Source: Tardiphaga robiniae
GTDB lineage: Bacteria > Pseudomonadota > Alphaproteobacteria > Rhizobiales > Xanthobacteraceae
Reading direction: 5' to 3'
NCBI RefSeq assembly: GCF_013359755.1
Contig: NZ_JABMCJ010000070.1
Span: 1 to 64,000, forward strand
DNA length: 64,000 bases
A program made the translations under genes and the position numbers. The notes beneath the pieces were generated by a model. That model had not been told where the DNA came from and did not search any database. It worked only from the letters and a program-made list of their open reading frames with translations. Of this stretch, positions 35,358-42,951 are shown piece after piece (position 1 is the stretch's first letter; each line of letters begins with the position of its first letter).

Positions 35358-36953
35358 ATGAGCAAGATCGGTCGGAATGAACCCTGTCCATGCGGTTCTG
35401 GGCTTAAGTTTAAGAAATGTTGCGGATCGATATCGCGCCAAGGATCGCTGAGCTCGCTGTTGAAGGATCGGATTGAAGCAACCGAATTACAGCGTCGGCA
35501 GCAGCAGGGACACGGCCGCCCAATACAAGCGTTCACGCAAAATGACGGGAAGATAGTCGTTGTAGGCAAGCGCCTATTCAGATCGCCAACTGCACAAACG
35601 TTTCATGATTTCCTGCTCGACTATGTCGGGGTGGTCATGGGGCAAGATTGGTTCTCGAAGCAGATGGCTTTACCTGCGCCGCATCCAGCGGCCGACTGGG
35701 CAAACTCACTCAACGAGGAAAGGCGCCAACCTCACCAGAGTCCCCGAAAGGCATGCAACGGCACCCGTTCGCTGCTCGCCCTAGCTTACAACCTCTATTT
35801 GATTGAGCATCATTATAAACAGTACAAACAGCCTCTCATCGAGCGCCTCCTTCGTAGGCTTCGACAAAAAGAGGATTTTTTCCCAACCTTGTCTGAGACC
35901 TATGCCGCCGCAGCTTTTTTAAAGTCCGGCTTCAACCTTGAGTATGAAGACGACCGTTCAGCGGGCGAGCACGCCGAATTTATAGCGACATTCCCAACGA
36001 CAGGCCGAAAATTCTCTGTTGAAGTAAAAACAAGGTCCGGAATTGACCGCACATCTGAAGGCACGTCACTGCGCTTCAAAATAACAAAGCGGATCGAGCG
36101 AGCTTTGAGCAAAAATCTTCCGCATGAAAGGGTTGTATGGATCGACGTCAATATCCCGGACCCCTCTCCGATGGACGGTTCGGGTTGGATTGCGGACGTC
36201 GTAGCAGAGGTGGACCAGGCCGAAGCGCAGCTAACGATCGGTGGAAAGCCTGCCCCGCCTGCCTACTTGTTCGTCACCAATCAGCCCTATCACTACAACG
36301 CTAATGACCATTTGGGTGCTCCCGTTACGTTAGCGCTGGGCTTCAAGATCGACGATTTTCAAAGCAGAAACCCGGTGAGCTTCCGCGACGTCGTGATGAG
36401 CCGAAAATCTCACCCAGAAATGCATGAACTGCTTAGTTCACTGGTAACGCACACAGAGCCTCCTGTTACGTTCGATGGACAGGCGCCTGAGATTGCATTT
36501 GCAAAGCAGGAACAGCCACCGCTTCTGGTAGGAAACGATTATGTCGTACTAGATCGTGACGGTGCCCAGATCGCGGCAACTTTGGAATCCGCCGCCATGA
36601 TGGAGAGCGAGAAAACCGTGTACGGAATCTACCGGACCAAAGACCAACGGCAGCTCATTGTCACCTCTCCGGTTAGCGATGAGGAGGTGGCCGGGTGGCG
36701 ACGACATCCAGAGACGTTTTTTGGGAAAGTATTGCCCACAGTCGGGGAGCTTAAAACCCCAATAGACCTTGCAGAACATATGTACAAAACCTTTCAGCAT
36801 ACGCCGAAGGACCAACTACTTAAAAACCTTGCCGACCATCCCGCGATCGATACTTTCAGAACCATGTCACAGGAAGAGCTGGCAATAGCGTATTGCGACA
36901 TTTGCACTGCTACGATCGTGCACCAGTCGGGAAGTCCAAAAAAATACGACTGA
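35358..36953 (+). CDS. SEC-C motif protein with candidate PD-(D/E)XK nuclease core
   Basis: A 531-residue protein. Residues 1-24 are a SEC-C zinc motif (GRNEPCPCGSGLKFKKCCG). A helical part follows, then at about 176-228 SETYAAAAFLKSGF, GEHAEFIAT and KFSVEVKTRSG, which together look like the E...(D/E)...(E)xK active site of PD-(D/E)XK nucleases, with VEVK at 221-224. The remaining 300 residues are mixed and unassigned (WIDVNIPDPSP, PAYLFVTNQPYHYN). It lies 38 bases after the Abi-alpha gene. A nuclease effector in an anti-phage pair is a good hypothesis, not proven; the VEVK could be a chance match. Confidence 0.7.
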   Translation: MSKIGRNEPCPCGSGLKFKKCCGSISRQGSLSSLLKDRIEATELQRRQQQGHGRPIQAFTQNDGKIVVVGKRLFRSPTAQTFHDFLLDYVGVVMGQDWFSKQMALPAPHPAADWANSLNEERRQPHQSPRKACNGTRSLLALAYNLYLIEHHYKQYKQPLIERLLRRLRQKEDFFPTLSETYAAAAFLKSGFNLEYEDDRSAGEHAEFIATFPTTGRKFSVEVKTRSGIDRTSEGTSLRFKITKRIERALSKNLPHERVVWIDVNIPDPSPMDGSGWIADVVAEVDQAEAQLTIGGKPAPPAYLFVTNQPYHYNANDHLGAPVTLALGFKIDDFQSRNPVSFRDVVMSRKSHPEMHELLSSLVTHTEPPVTFDGQAPEIAFAKQEQPPLLVGNDYVVLDRDGAQIAATLESAAMMESEKTVYGIYRTKDQRQLIVTSPVSDEEVAGWRRHPETFFGKVLPTVGELKTPIDLAEHMYKTFQHTPKDQLLKNLADHPAIDTFRTMSQEELAIAYCDICTATIVHQSGSPKKYD

Positions 36954-36999
36954 TTGAAGGTGCTGCGCTAAGGCAGCGCCGACTCGATTCAATTCGCGC

Positions 37000-37689
37000 T
37001 CAGTCCCACAGGCCGCGCGTGATTGTATCACCGAGCGTCTGATTGCCCTCGGCGGAGAAGCCAACATCCAACGATTCGGCGCCGAACCGATCCGCATATT
37101 GATCAAAGTAACGCCCCACTTGGTATTCGGCTCTCTGCGCAAGCGCCTTATAGGAGCATCGCCCCTCCATAAGATCCATAACCAACGACTGGACCACCTC
37201 GTCATGAGCTTCACCCGTGGGCGCTCGCCGCGGCAATGCCTTTAAGATGCGTGGGAGGTCGATTTCGTCCGGCGGCGTGGGACGACACACGACCGCATCG
37301 AGCTGCAGCAGGCGCTGTTCGAAGGCAACTCGCTTTCGTTTTTCCACGTTCATACGGGACAGACGATAGACCATCCTCGCCTTTGGCGGGTTGGATTCCG
37401 CCCAGATCCGAAATCTTTGGTATAAGGGCCCATGCGGACAACCCGTTTTGCACTCAGTAATCTTCGCCAAACTTAGACCTTGGCCCAAACCTGCGAGTAG
37501 CGCTGCCAGTTCTTGAGCATTGAGCGATCGCTCGTAATAGATCGCTTCTCTGCCCGCGCCCTCGCTTTTTAAACGCCGATAGCGGCGACGCTTCCAAGCG
37601 TTCCAGCAAGTGCGGCAGGTGAAGTAGCCTTGGTGAGGACGGCTATTGTAGCTGTCGCGCACATGTCCACAGCGAAAGGTCTGAAACAT
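37000..37689 (-). CDS. Zinc-ribbon protein with sigma-like C-terminus
   Basis: A 229-residue protein. The start at 37689 has GAGGAG upstream and puts a zinc ribbon first: CGHVRDSYN...FTCRTCWNAWKRRRYRR, a C-GH-N-CxxC pattern seen in phage and HNH-type proteins. The C-terminal 80 residues (EVVQSLVMDLMEGRCSYKAL, then ESLDVGFSAEGNQTLGDTI) resemble sigma-70 region 2-like sequences, ending in the SLD...TLGDTI pattern. The same two-part design recurs in the protein at 38675. I infer a DNA-binding or transcription role; catalytic function is not visible. It is convergent with the nuclease gene. Confidence 0.6.
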   Translation of the reverse strand: MFQTFRCGHVRDSYNSRPHQGYFTCRTCWNAWKRRRYRRLKSEGAGREAIYYERSLNAQELAALLAGLGQGLSLAKITECKTGCPHGPLYQRFRIWAESNPPKARMVYRLSRMNVEKRKRVAFEQRLLQLDAVVCRPTPPDEIDLPRILKALPRRAPTGEAHDEVVQSLVMDLMEGRCSYKALAQRAEYQVGRYFDQYADRFGAESLDVGFSAEGNQTLGDTITRGLWD

Positions 37690-37912
37690 CTGGGCGCTCC
37701 TCGGCGCCCGAGCTTCTTCTTTAATCCCTATCGACTTCAAATCATGGCGACGCGATCTCCCCACATTCCCCGCAAATCACCGCATCCGTGAAGTCGCCCC
37801 ACGGCTCGCGATCGGGTTGGCCGCGACCGGTTCACCTAAACGGATGAGGTGCTGCCACTTGATCTCGCCTTCCGGTTGCGCTTGGATACCCCCGGTCTGG
37901 GGAGATTTCAGA

Positions 37913-38536
37913 ATGCGCAGCCTTCCATTCGCGACGCTGCTTTTGCTTGCCACAAGCTCACTGCCGGCAGCCGCTCAGTTCGAGCAGCTGAAGCTAGCGC
38001 TGTGCAAAAAGATCACCCCCGATGACGCCCGTCTGAAATGCTATGATTCGATGTTCACCGAAGACGCAGCCAAGCCGGGCGCATCCCCTGCCCCTAAACC
38101 CGCTTCGGAGTGGAGCATCACAGATAGCAAATCGCCTGTAGACGACTCTCCGCAGATCACTGCCATCATCGAGGGCGAGAACAAAGATGAAGGCCTGATC
38201 CTGCGGTGCATGGAACGGAAGATTGAAGCCGCAGTGGCGCCGGGCGCGTATTTCTTTGCGAGCGAGCGCGCTCAAGTCTTAATCCGCATCAACGATCTTC
38301 CTCCGTCGACATCGACATGGAGCGTATCCAGCAACAATAAAGCTGTTTTCGCGCCATCCGCGGAGGATTTCATCAAGCTACTGCCAGACGATGGAAAGCT
38401 ATTCGTTCGGGTCACCGGCTTTCAGGGGAAGCAGACCGATGCCACCTTCAACCTTGTGAAGGTTTCCGCCGCGCGAGATCGGATAGTGGCAGCATGCAGC
38501 CCTTCTGCAGCCAAATCTGCGAAGGGGACGAAGTAA
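37913..38536 (+). CDS. TagO/VasI-like secreted protein
   Basis: A 207-residue protein with a signal peptide (LPFATLLLLATSSLPAAAQ). The mature part begins FEQLKLALCKKITPDDARLK, then CYDSM, and later WSITDSKSPVDDSPQITAII and LILRCMERKIEA, matching the type VI secretion associated TagO/VasI pattern (paired cysteines, DDS, LILRC). No type VI genes are in the window, so it may work independently, perhaps in peptidoglycan or envelope stress. Start 37913 follows GGGGAGA. It lies between the two zinc-ribbon genes. Confidence 0.72.
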   Translation: MRSLPFATLLLLATSSLPAAAQFEQLKLALCKKITPDDARLKCYDSMFTEDAAKPGASPAPKPASEWSITDSKSPVDDSPQITAIIEGENKDEGLILRCMERKIEAAVAPGAYFFASERAQVLIRINDLPPSTSTWSVSSNNKAVFAPSAEDFIKLLPDDGKLFVRVTGFQGKQTDATFNLVKVSAARDRIVAACSPSAAKSAKGTK

Positions 38537-38674
38537 GCCATCGCACCTAAGGCTACTTTCTTAGAAGTGTAGTTCGGCGTAAGCTACACATTGTTGATTC
38601 GCGGGCCGCGACAGCAAACAAATAAGCGCACCAAGTTTGTAAGCGAAGTTCACCAAACCCCTATCAGGGAGGGA

Positions 38675-40108
38675 ATGATGCTGCTTGCCAACATGAAACG
38701 TGTCGAAGCCCACATTGAATCCGGTGGCGTTTTCAAGAACGCGCCCGTGTCATACTCGATAATTCGAAATCACGGAAAGCGTGACCCCGCCTGGTTTATC
38801 CGCCTTAGGGACCAGTCGATAGCGAACGCCTATGCTCGTAGAAGCCAAGATACCCGGGCAGCCTTAGCCCGTCGGACCCACTGCCGTAAGGGCCACGAGT
38901 TTACCGGAGACAATTCGGTGATGATCAGTAAGTTTGGCGTAGAACGGCGGGTTTGCGCAATCTGTCTGCGTGCAGCCCTCGAGCGCAAAGAGCAGTTGAC
39001 GTATTCCGAAGACCGCTTCACCCAGCTTATCAAGTTCGTAAAACAGGGCGGCACCATCTCGCAAGCGAGCCAGCGGACCTCCGAACGACCATTGATTATG
39101 AAGTTTAATGCGATAAAAGCTGCGTTTGCTGCCAATCCAAAAATCGCGGACCAGCTTAGGAAACGGTCTGCGGCGAATGCGGCCAAACATCGTGCAGACG
39201 CGCTTTCGAACAAGCGCCGCGGCGGTTATGTGCATGACGGAAAGGCGGCCCCCCCAATTTCCGACGTCATTGCTGCCCAAATATTGGCTGGCGCCAGAGA
39301 CGGCGCCTCTATGTGGCAGTTAGTCAGAGGAAAATACCGACTCGTCGGACAGGGGCAGTTTGACCGCTACGCCAAGGCCCATCCGGATTGGTCGCGTGAG
39401 GTGCGAGCGCTGTTCGACAGAAACCGTTCAATCAACCGCGGCGCACAACAACGAAATAAAGAGTTCTGTCTGCGAGGCCATTCTTTGGCGGATGCCAGAG
39501 TCGACTTCCATGAGGGGCGCTTCAAACGAACATGTCGATCTTGCCTACGCGAGGGGCACTTGCTCGGCAAGCCCATGACCGATCAGACCGCGCAGCAGGT
39601 GCGCATTAGGCTTTCCGAGGGATCCACACTATCCGAGCTTATGGGATCCCCTCAGAACGGCAAGCGCGATCGCTCCAAGTACTTGGTTGCGGCGAACTCT
39701 CTGTATTTATATCGAAGGTCGAATCCTAGCTTTGAAGCCGCCATCGCCCCGTTCATTGAGCGGAATCGCGAGCGCGCCAAAGACAGACAGCGCACCCACC
39801 TTCGAACAGCTGTCGCTCGCAGGGATGTGAACGACTACGATATCATCAGTTCAATGGTGCCAACGAGCATTGAAAGACACATGCGAGACGACATCATCTC
39901 CACCGTATTTCTGGACATTCTTGAGGGCAGGATCTCTAAGGAGCAGGTTAAGGATCGCGTGCGGGATTATGTCCGTCAGCAGAACAAGCTGTTCCGGGGC
40001 TTTACAAAGTACGCTGCTCCCTCTCTGGATGCTCCGGCATACTTCGACAGCAAAATTCCTTTGATCGAAACCCTGTCGTCTGAAGATAGCATCTGGGAGC
40101 ACATCTAG
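38675..40108 (+). CDS. Large zinc-ribbon protein with sigma-like C-terminus
   Basis: A 477-residue basic protein. Two zinc ribbons of the same C-GH-CxxC design occur near residues 70-100 (CRKGHEFTGDNSV...CAIC) and 270-300 (CLRGHSLADARVD...CRSC). Each is followed by a helical stretch with a GGTISQAS/GSTLSELM-type helix-turn. The last 80 residues (DDIISTVFLDILEGRISKEQ, then APSLDAPAYFDSKIPLIETL) match the C-terminus of the protein at 37000. Start is ATG 38675 or 38678, directly after GGGAGG. It looks like a duplicated zinc-ribbon/HTH module on a sigma-like core. Function unknown. Confidence 0.62.
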   Translation: MMLLANMKRVEAHIESGGVFKNAPVSYSIIRNHGKRDPAWFIRLRDQSIANAYARRSQDTRAALARRTHCRKGHEFTGDNSVMISKFGVERRVCAICLRAALERKEQLTYSEDRFTQLIKFVKQGGTISQASQRTSERPLIMKFNAIKAAFAANPKIADQLRKRSAANAAKHRADALSNKRRGGYVHDGKAAPPISDVIAAQILAGARDGASMWQLVRGKYRLVGQGQFDRYAKAHPDWSREVRALFDRNRSINRGAQQRNKEFCLRGHSLADARVDFHEGRFKRTCRSCLREGHLLGKPMTDQTAQQVRIRLSEGSTLSELMGSPQNGKRDRSKYLVAANSLYLYRRSNPSFEAAIAPFIERNRERAKDRQRTHLRTAVARRDVNDYDIISSMVPTSIERHMRDDIISTVFLDILEGRISKEQVKDRVRDYVRQQNKLFRGFTKYAAPSLDAPAYFDSKIPLIETLSSEDSIWEHI

Positions 40109-40198
40109 GGGCCCCCGGCTTCAGCGATCATATTGAGCGGAAAAAGCCGACGATGTCGTAGGTCTCGATCATTCGAACGAGATAGGTTGGCATGCCAT

Positions 40199-40216
40199 CT
40201 TACCGGCCCCGGTAAG
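40199..40216. promoter_or_regulatory. Perfect 18-base palindrome, hairpin
   Basis: CTTACCGGCCCCGGTAAG lies about 90 bases past the zinc-ribbon gene stop. There is no T-run, so it is a weak terminator; it might be an operator or RNA hairpin. Confidence 0.3.
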
Positions 40217-40363
40217 GTCTCCCGAGAGGCAGCTTAGGACAAGAAGGTTCGCAGGTCACTCATCGCCGCGCGCAGTCGGCGAAAGCTGATCCGACAAATC
40301 TCTCACCCAATGAGAAACCGCTCTCGGCATTTAGTAAATCGAGACATTTGTGATCTGCTCATT

Positions 40364-40446
40364 CTACCGGAAGAGGAAAGCTTTTCATTACCAATCAGTT
40401 TTGGGTAGCTCCGGTAGCCGCCGCGCGAAAATGCCGGCGGTTTTTT
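40364..40446 (+). ncRNA. Structured repeated element, copy 1 (candidate sRNA or attenuator)
   Basis: An 83-base element aligned without gaps to 48601-48683. CTACCGGA at the start pairs with TCCGGTAG at positions 47-54; then CCGCCG-GC pairs with GC-CGGCGG around loop GAAAAT and a six-T run ends it, an intrinsic terminator. By eye 71 of 83 bases agree, and all 12 differences fall outside the two main stems. Inside the first loop lies a purine-rich AGAGGAAAG stretch that could hide a ribosome site. It is in a 500-base gap with no other gene. I do not recognise an Rfam family. Confidence 0.6.
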
Positions 40447-40613
40447 ATGCTCGAGCCCGCGGCGATTTCGAGCAAGCTAACGCGAACGCAGAACGCGGCG
40501 CCCCCGTGACGCCCTCTCCGCCACCGGGTAAATTGGCGGGATGCCGGAACGTTACGATCTGCGAGCCGTTCGTTCATCCATGGCGGCAAGGTGCGGCCAC
40601 AAGGATGTGTCCG

Positions 40614-40772
40614 ATGCCCGCCGATCAAGAAACAGCCGTCGTCCCTCACGAAACTCCACAGACCGATCACACTCCTGCCCCAGCCAAATTGCTGACAATC
40701 GGCCTCGTCGTTTGGCTGCTTGTAGGCGGGCTAGCGGTTCTGGGCGCCTACGCCTTTCTCCTTCGAGGTTGA
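40614..40772 (+). CDS. Small single-helix membrane protein, 52 residues
   Basis: The ATG at 40614 follows AAGGA at 8 bases. The protein has a Thr/Pro/Ala-rich N-terminus and then a clear membrane helix (LLTIGLVVWLLVGGLAVLGA). Longer in-frame starts to 40350 run through the repeat element and are less likely. No function is known; it may be one of the many small membrane proteins of this region. Confidence 0.5.
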   Translation: MPADQETAVVPHETPQTDHTPAPAKLLTIGLVVWLLVGGLAVLGAYAFLLRG

Positions 40773-40999
40773 CCAAGCGCACCTGGACCCGTGGCCCACG
40801 ACCTCAATCCTTCCGTGGCTCACGAAATCCGACGCAAAGACTATGAGGCCTTGCGTGGAAATATTGCGCGTCACCAGTAATCGTGCCGGTACTGGCCGAA
40901 ATAGGCCACTCGCAGATCCAAAGTAGGCCACTGCAGCAACTTGCGGGTTCCGGGCTCGGCCACCATATCGCCAGCACAACGATAATGGGGGAGGCACGC

Positions 41000-41323
41000 A
41001 TGCTGGATGGCTTTTACAAAGCGAGATTCACGAAATCTGATGGTGAGACTATTCTCAGTTTGATCACCCTCGCCAACGGTAAACTGTTCGGTGGCAACAG
41101 CGATTTCATGCTTCTCGGCAGCTACAGTCAAAGTGGAAACGACCTATCCGCGGATATTCAGATCAGCCAGCTATCGTTTGATCGAGCCTCGGGGATATTC
41201 GGGGAAGGCGGAAGCCTCAACCTCGTTGGCCGAGGTGGCTTTCGGGACATCATGTGCGAATGTCATTCGCCCCAATCGCCCGCCGATCGAATGCAGGCCG
41301 TTCTTGAGCGCGTGCCGCTCTGA
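41000..41323 (+). CDS. GrlR-like regulatory domain protein
   Basis: A 107-residue protein. MLDGFYKARFTKSDGETILS, ANGKLFGGNSDFMLLGSYSQ and LSADIQISQLSF follow the GrlR-type fold (a small beta barrel; GrlR restrains a type III secretion activator in enteropathogenic E. coli). The GG-S-Y pattern is the clearest part. The ATG at 41000 has GGGGGAGG upstream; the longer frame from 40883 is not family-like. No type III secretion gene is near, so a stand-alone signalling or repressor role is inferred. Confidence 0.65.
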   Translation: MLDGFYKARFTKSDGETILSLITLANGKLFGGNSDFMLLGSYSQSGNDLSADIQISQLSFDRASGIFGEGGSLNLVGRGGFRDIMCECHSPQSPADRMQAVLERVPL

Positions 41324-41339
41324 TCATCTTGACCCAAAG

Positions 41340-41360
41340 AAAAACCGCCGGTTAGGGCGG
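41340..41360 (-). terminator. Terminator for the 41872-41352 gene pair
   Basis: CCGCCCTAACCGGCGG on the minus strand followed by TTTTTCTTT. The hairpin overlaps the stop codon region of the second small gene. Confidence 0.6.
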
Positions 41361-41534
41361 GGTCATCTCAACGGCGTTACCTTTTGGCGGTGGTGACTTG
41401 TCATAGATCACACCATATGTGTGCGGTCGAAGTTGGCGCATCAGTTCGAGCATTATTACATGGTGCGGATGTGGCTTGGCCGCCTCCTCCTCCCGGCGCC
41501 GCCGATGCTCTTCTCGTGACCACTTCGAGATCAT
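41352..41534 (-). CDS. Hypothetical protein, 60 residues, coupled
   Basis: Its ATG overlaps the stop of the gene upstream by 4 bases (ATGA at 41531-41534). The protein opens with a charged helix (MISKWSREEHRRRREEEAAK) then HPHHVIMLELMRQLRP. A longer frame to 41657 exists but would overlap the partner out of frame. The 4-base overlap and the terminator right after it support coding. No function recognised. Confidence 0.5.
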   Translation of the reverse strand: MISKWSREEHRRRREEEAAKPHPHHVIMLELMRQLRPHTYGVIYDKSPPPKGNAVEMTPP

Positions 41535-41872
41535 GAGATCATGCTCGCTGTGTCGCGCTGGCGATCGCGCCAGAGATGCGAGTGGATCCACTTGCCTTTG
41601 AACTCTTCGCGGAAAAACGAGGCACACCGGTAGTCTGAAAAGCAGAACACAGCCCATAGCTGGTCATCATAGGTTACGCTTGGACCACGCACACGCAGGC
41701 TTAGATTTCGCTCAGCGCAGAACGCGGTGGCCGCGATGTTCCGCCCTTCCTGGCTTTGCAGCGCGACTTGAAATGGAGATGGATAGGCGAATGTTCCCAT
41801 CTCTGAAGAATAGAACATAATGAGAACATTCAGCAAGACCGACGTTGAAAATTCGCACCGCTCATGCCTCAA
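41531..41872 (-). CDS. Hypothetical protein, 113 residues
   Basis: A soluble, mixed-composition protein with several aromatic residues (LWAVFCFSDYRCASFFREEF) and no signal or membrane segment. GAGG precedes the ATG at 41872; an internal ATG at 41818 is also possible. It is translationally coupled to the 60-residue gene downstream. I recognise no domain. Confidence 0.5.
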   Translation of the reverse strand: MRHERCEFSTSVLLNVLIMFYSSEMGTFAYPSPFQVALQSQEGRNIAATAFCAERNLSLRVRGPSVTYDDQLWAVFCFSDYRCASFFREEFKGKWIHSHLWRDRQRDTASMIS

Positions 41873-41948
41873 GCCGCCTTGGCAAAGGCGACCAATCCAT
41901 CTTAGGTTGTCCCACGCGCATTATTATCGTTTCTGCTGGGGTTAGAGA

Positions 41949-42113
41949 ATGTGGGTGTTGATCTACGTGCTAATCGGCTCAGCCAGTTCGATCACCACCG
42001 GAACCGCCGAGTTTCAGTCGCAGGTTGCCTGCAGCGTTGGCGCCGATGCGGTAGCCAAACTCGCCGCGGAAACCAAGACCACGCTGCACGCACGATGCGT
42101 TCCGAAGGGTTAG
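41949..42113 (+). CDS. Small secreted-type protein, 54 residues
   Basis: ATG at 41949 opens MWVLIYVLIGSASSITTGTA, a hydrophobic start, followed by EFQSQVACSVGADAVAKLAA and HARCVPKG with two cysteines that could form a disulphide. The reading resembles small periplasmic proteins of bradyrhizobia with an EFxSxxxC...CVPK plan (from memory). It overlaps the next gene's start by 19 bases. It is below the 60-codon limit often used and easily missed. Confidence 0.5.
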   Translation: MWVLIYVLIGSASSITTGTAEFQSQVACSVGADAVAKLAAETKTTLHARCVPKG

Positions 42114-42391
42114 CCATCGTAGCGGCGTTTGGGGCCGCAACCGCGAGCTGGGCTCAAGACAGCCTCAGCAGCTCGCCAATCCTGCCCAAGCAAATCACGG
42201 TCGACAAAATTTCTCACGCGCCAGTAACACCGGTCGATCCAATGATCGGCACCGACATCGAGGGCCGGCTATTGATCGATTGGGGTCTCGCAGAGCGATT
42301 AGCGCTATCCTCAGTCGATCCACAGCGCGCCTCACTTGCCAAGCTAATGCTAGCTATCCGGGATGGTCAGTGGAAGGCCATGCCCAAGTGA
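42095..42391 (+). CDS. Small secreted protein, paralogue of 62677
   Basis: A 98-residue protein with a signal peptide (GLAIVAAFGAATASWAQ). The mature part ends LLIDWGLAERLAL...LAKLMLAIRDGQWKAMPK, matching the protein at 62677-62946 (LIDWRAVEAAA...AKAMLAIRDSKWKPMAR) in the same order. The N-terminus differs. Role unknown; periplasmic. Its stop overlaps the GTG of the next gene (GTGA), the same arrangement as its paralogue before dinB. ATG 42095 is the first with a proper signal peptide. Confidence 0.62.
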   Translation: MRSEGLAIVAAFGAATASWAQDSLSSSPILPKQITVDKISHAPVTPVDPMIGTDIEGRLLIDWGLAERLALSSVDPQRASLAKLMLAIRDGQWKAMPK

Positions 42392-42504
42392 GCGGCGACG
42401 CGCTTGAGCGGGTCTGCCTAGCCTGCGGCGACAGAGCAATCATCGACACCGGCCATCACCTCTACCCTTTCGTATGCATCGCCTGCGGCTGTTGGGGACA
42501 ATAG
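42388..42504 (+). CDS. Tiny zinc-ribbon protein, 38 residues
   Basis: GTG at 42388 overlaps the preceding stop by 4 bases. The protein has VCLACGDRAII and FVCIACGCWGQ: two CxxC pairs 24 residues apart, a minimal zinc ribbon. It may bind RNA or DNA or be a chaperone-like metal knuckle. The overlap supports coupled translation. Confidence 0.5.
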   Translation: MSGDALERVCLACGDRAIIDTGHHLYPFVCIACGCWGQ

Positions 42505-42570
42505 CCGACCAGGTCGAGCACGGGTTGGACGCAATCGAATTTTCATCACGACCAAATCAGTGGGGAGCGA

Positions 42571-42951
42571 ATGACCGACAACATACTGCCGCCCAAAGCT
42601 GTCGCTTCAAATTCTCCTAACTCAAGTTCGGAGAACGATCGAACGAACATGAGTCTGCGGTTCGCAAGCCTCGTCGTCCTCGGCGCGGCCGCGACGTTCG
42701 GATGGACTATATGGGTCGTCGTAACCCAATTCTCAAAATGGGAGTCAATGCTCGAAACGCACTTTGCCGCGATAGTTGGCCTACCTGGCGCCGCCGCCGC
42801 AGCTTTCGCGCTGGTCGTCTTTCTACGGCAGACAGACGGCCCAATTGAATTCGAGTTTTTAGGATTCAAATTCAAAGGCGCATCCGGCCAAGTCGCTATG
42901 TGGGTGATCTGCTTTTGGGCGATCGCAGGAGCAATCAAGCTGGTCTGGTGA
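42571..42951 (+). CDS. Membrane protein, 126 residues
   Basis: The first 25 residues are polar, then three helices: FASLVVLGAAATFGWTIWVV, FAAIVGLPGAAAAAFALVVF and AMWVICFWAIAGAIKL. Between the second and third lies GPIEFEFLGFKFKGASG, a charged loop recurring in bradyrhizobial hypothetical proteins (by memory). No domain of known function. It has a good start context (GGGGAGCGA upstream). Confidence 0.6.
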   Translation: MTDNILPPKAVASNSPNSSSENDRTNMSLRFASLVVLGAAATFGWTIWVVVTQFSKWESMLETHFAAIVGLPGAAAAAFALVVFLRQTDGPIEFEFLGFKFKGASGQVAMWVICFWAIAGAIKLVW

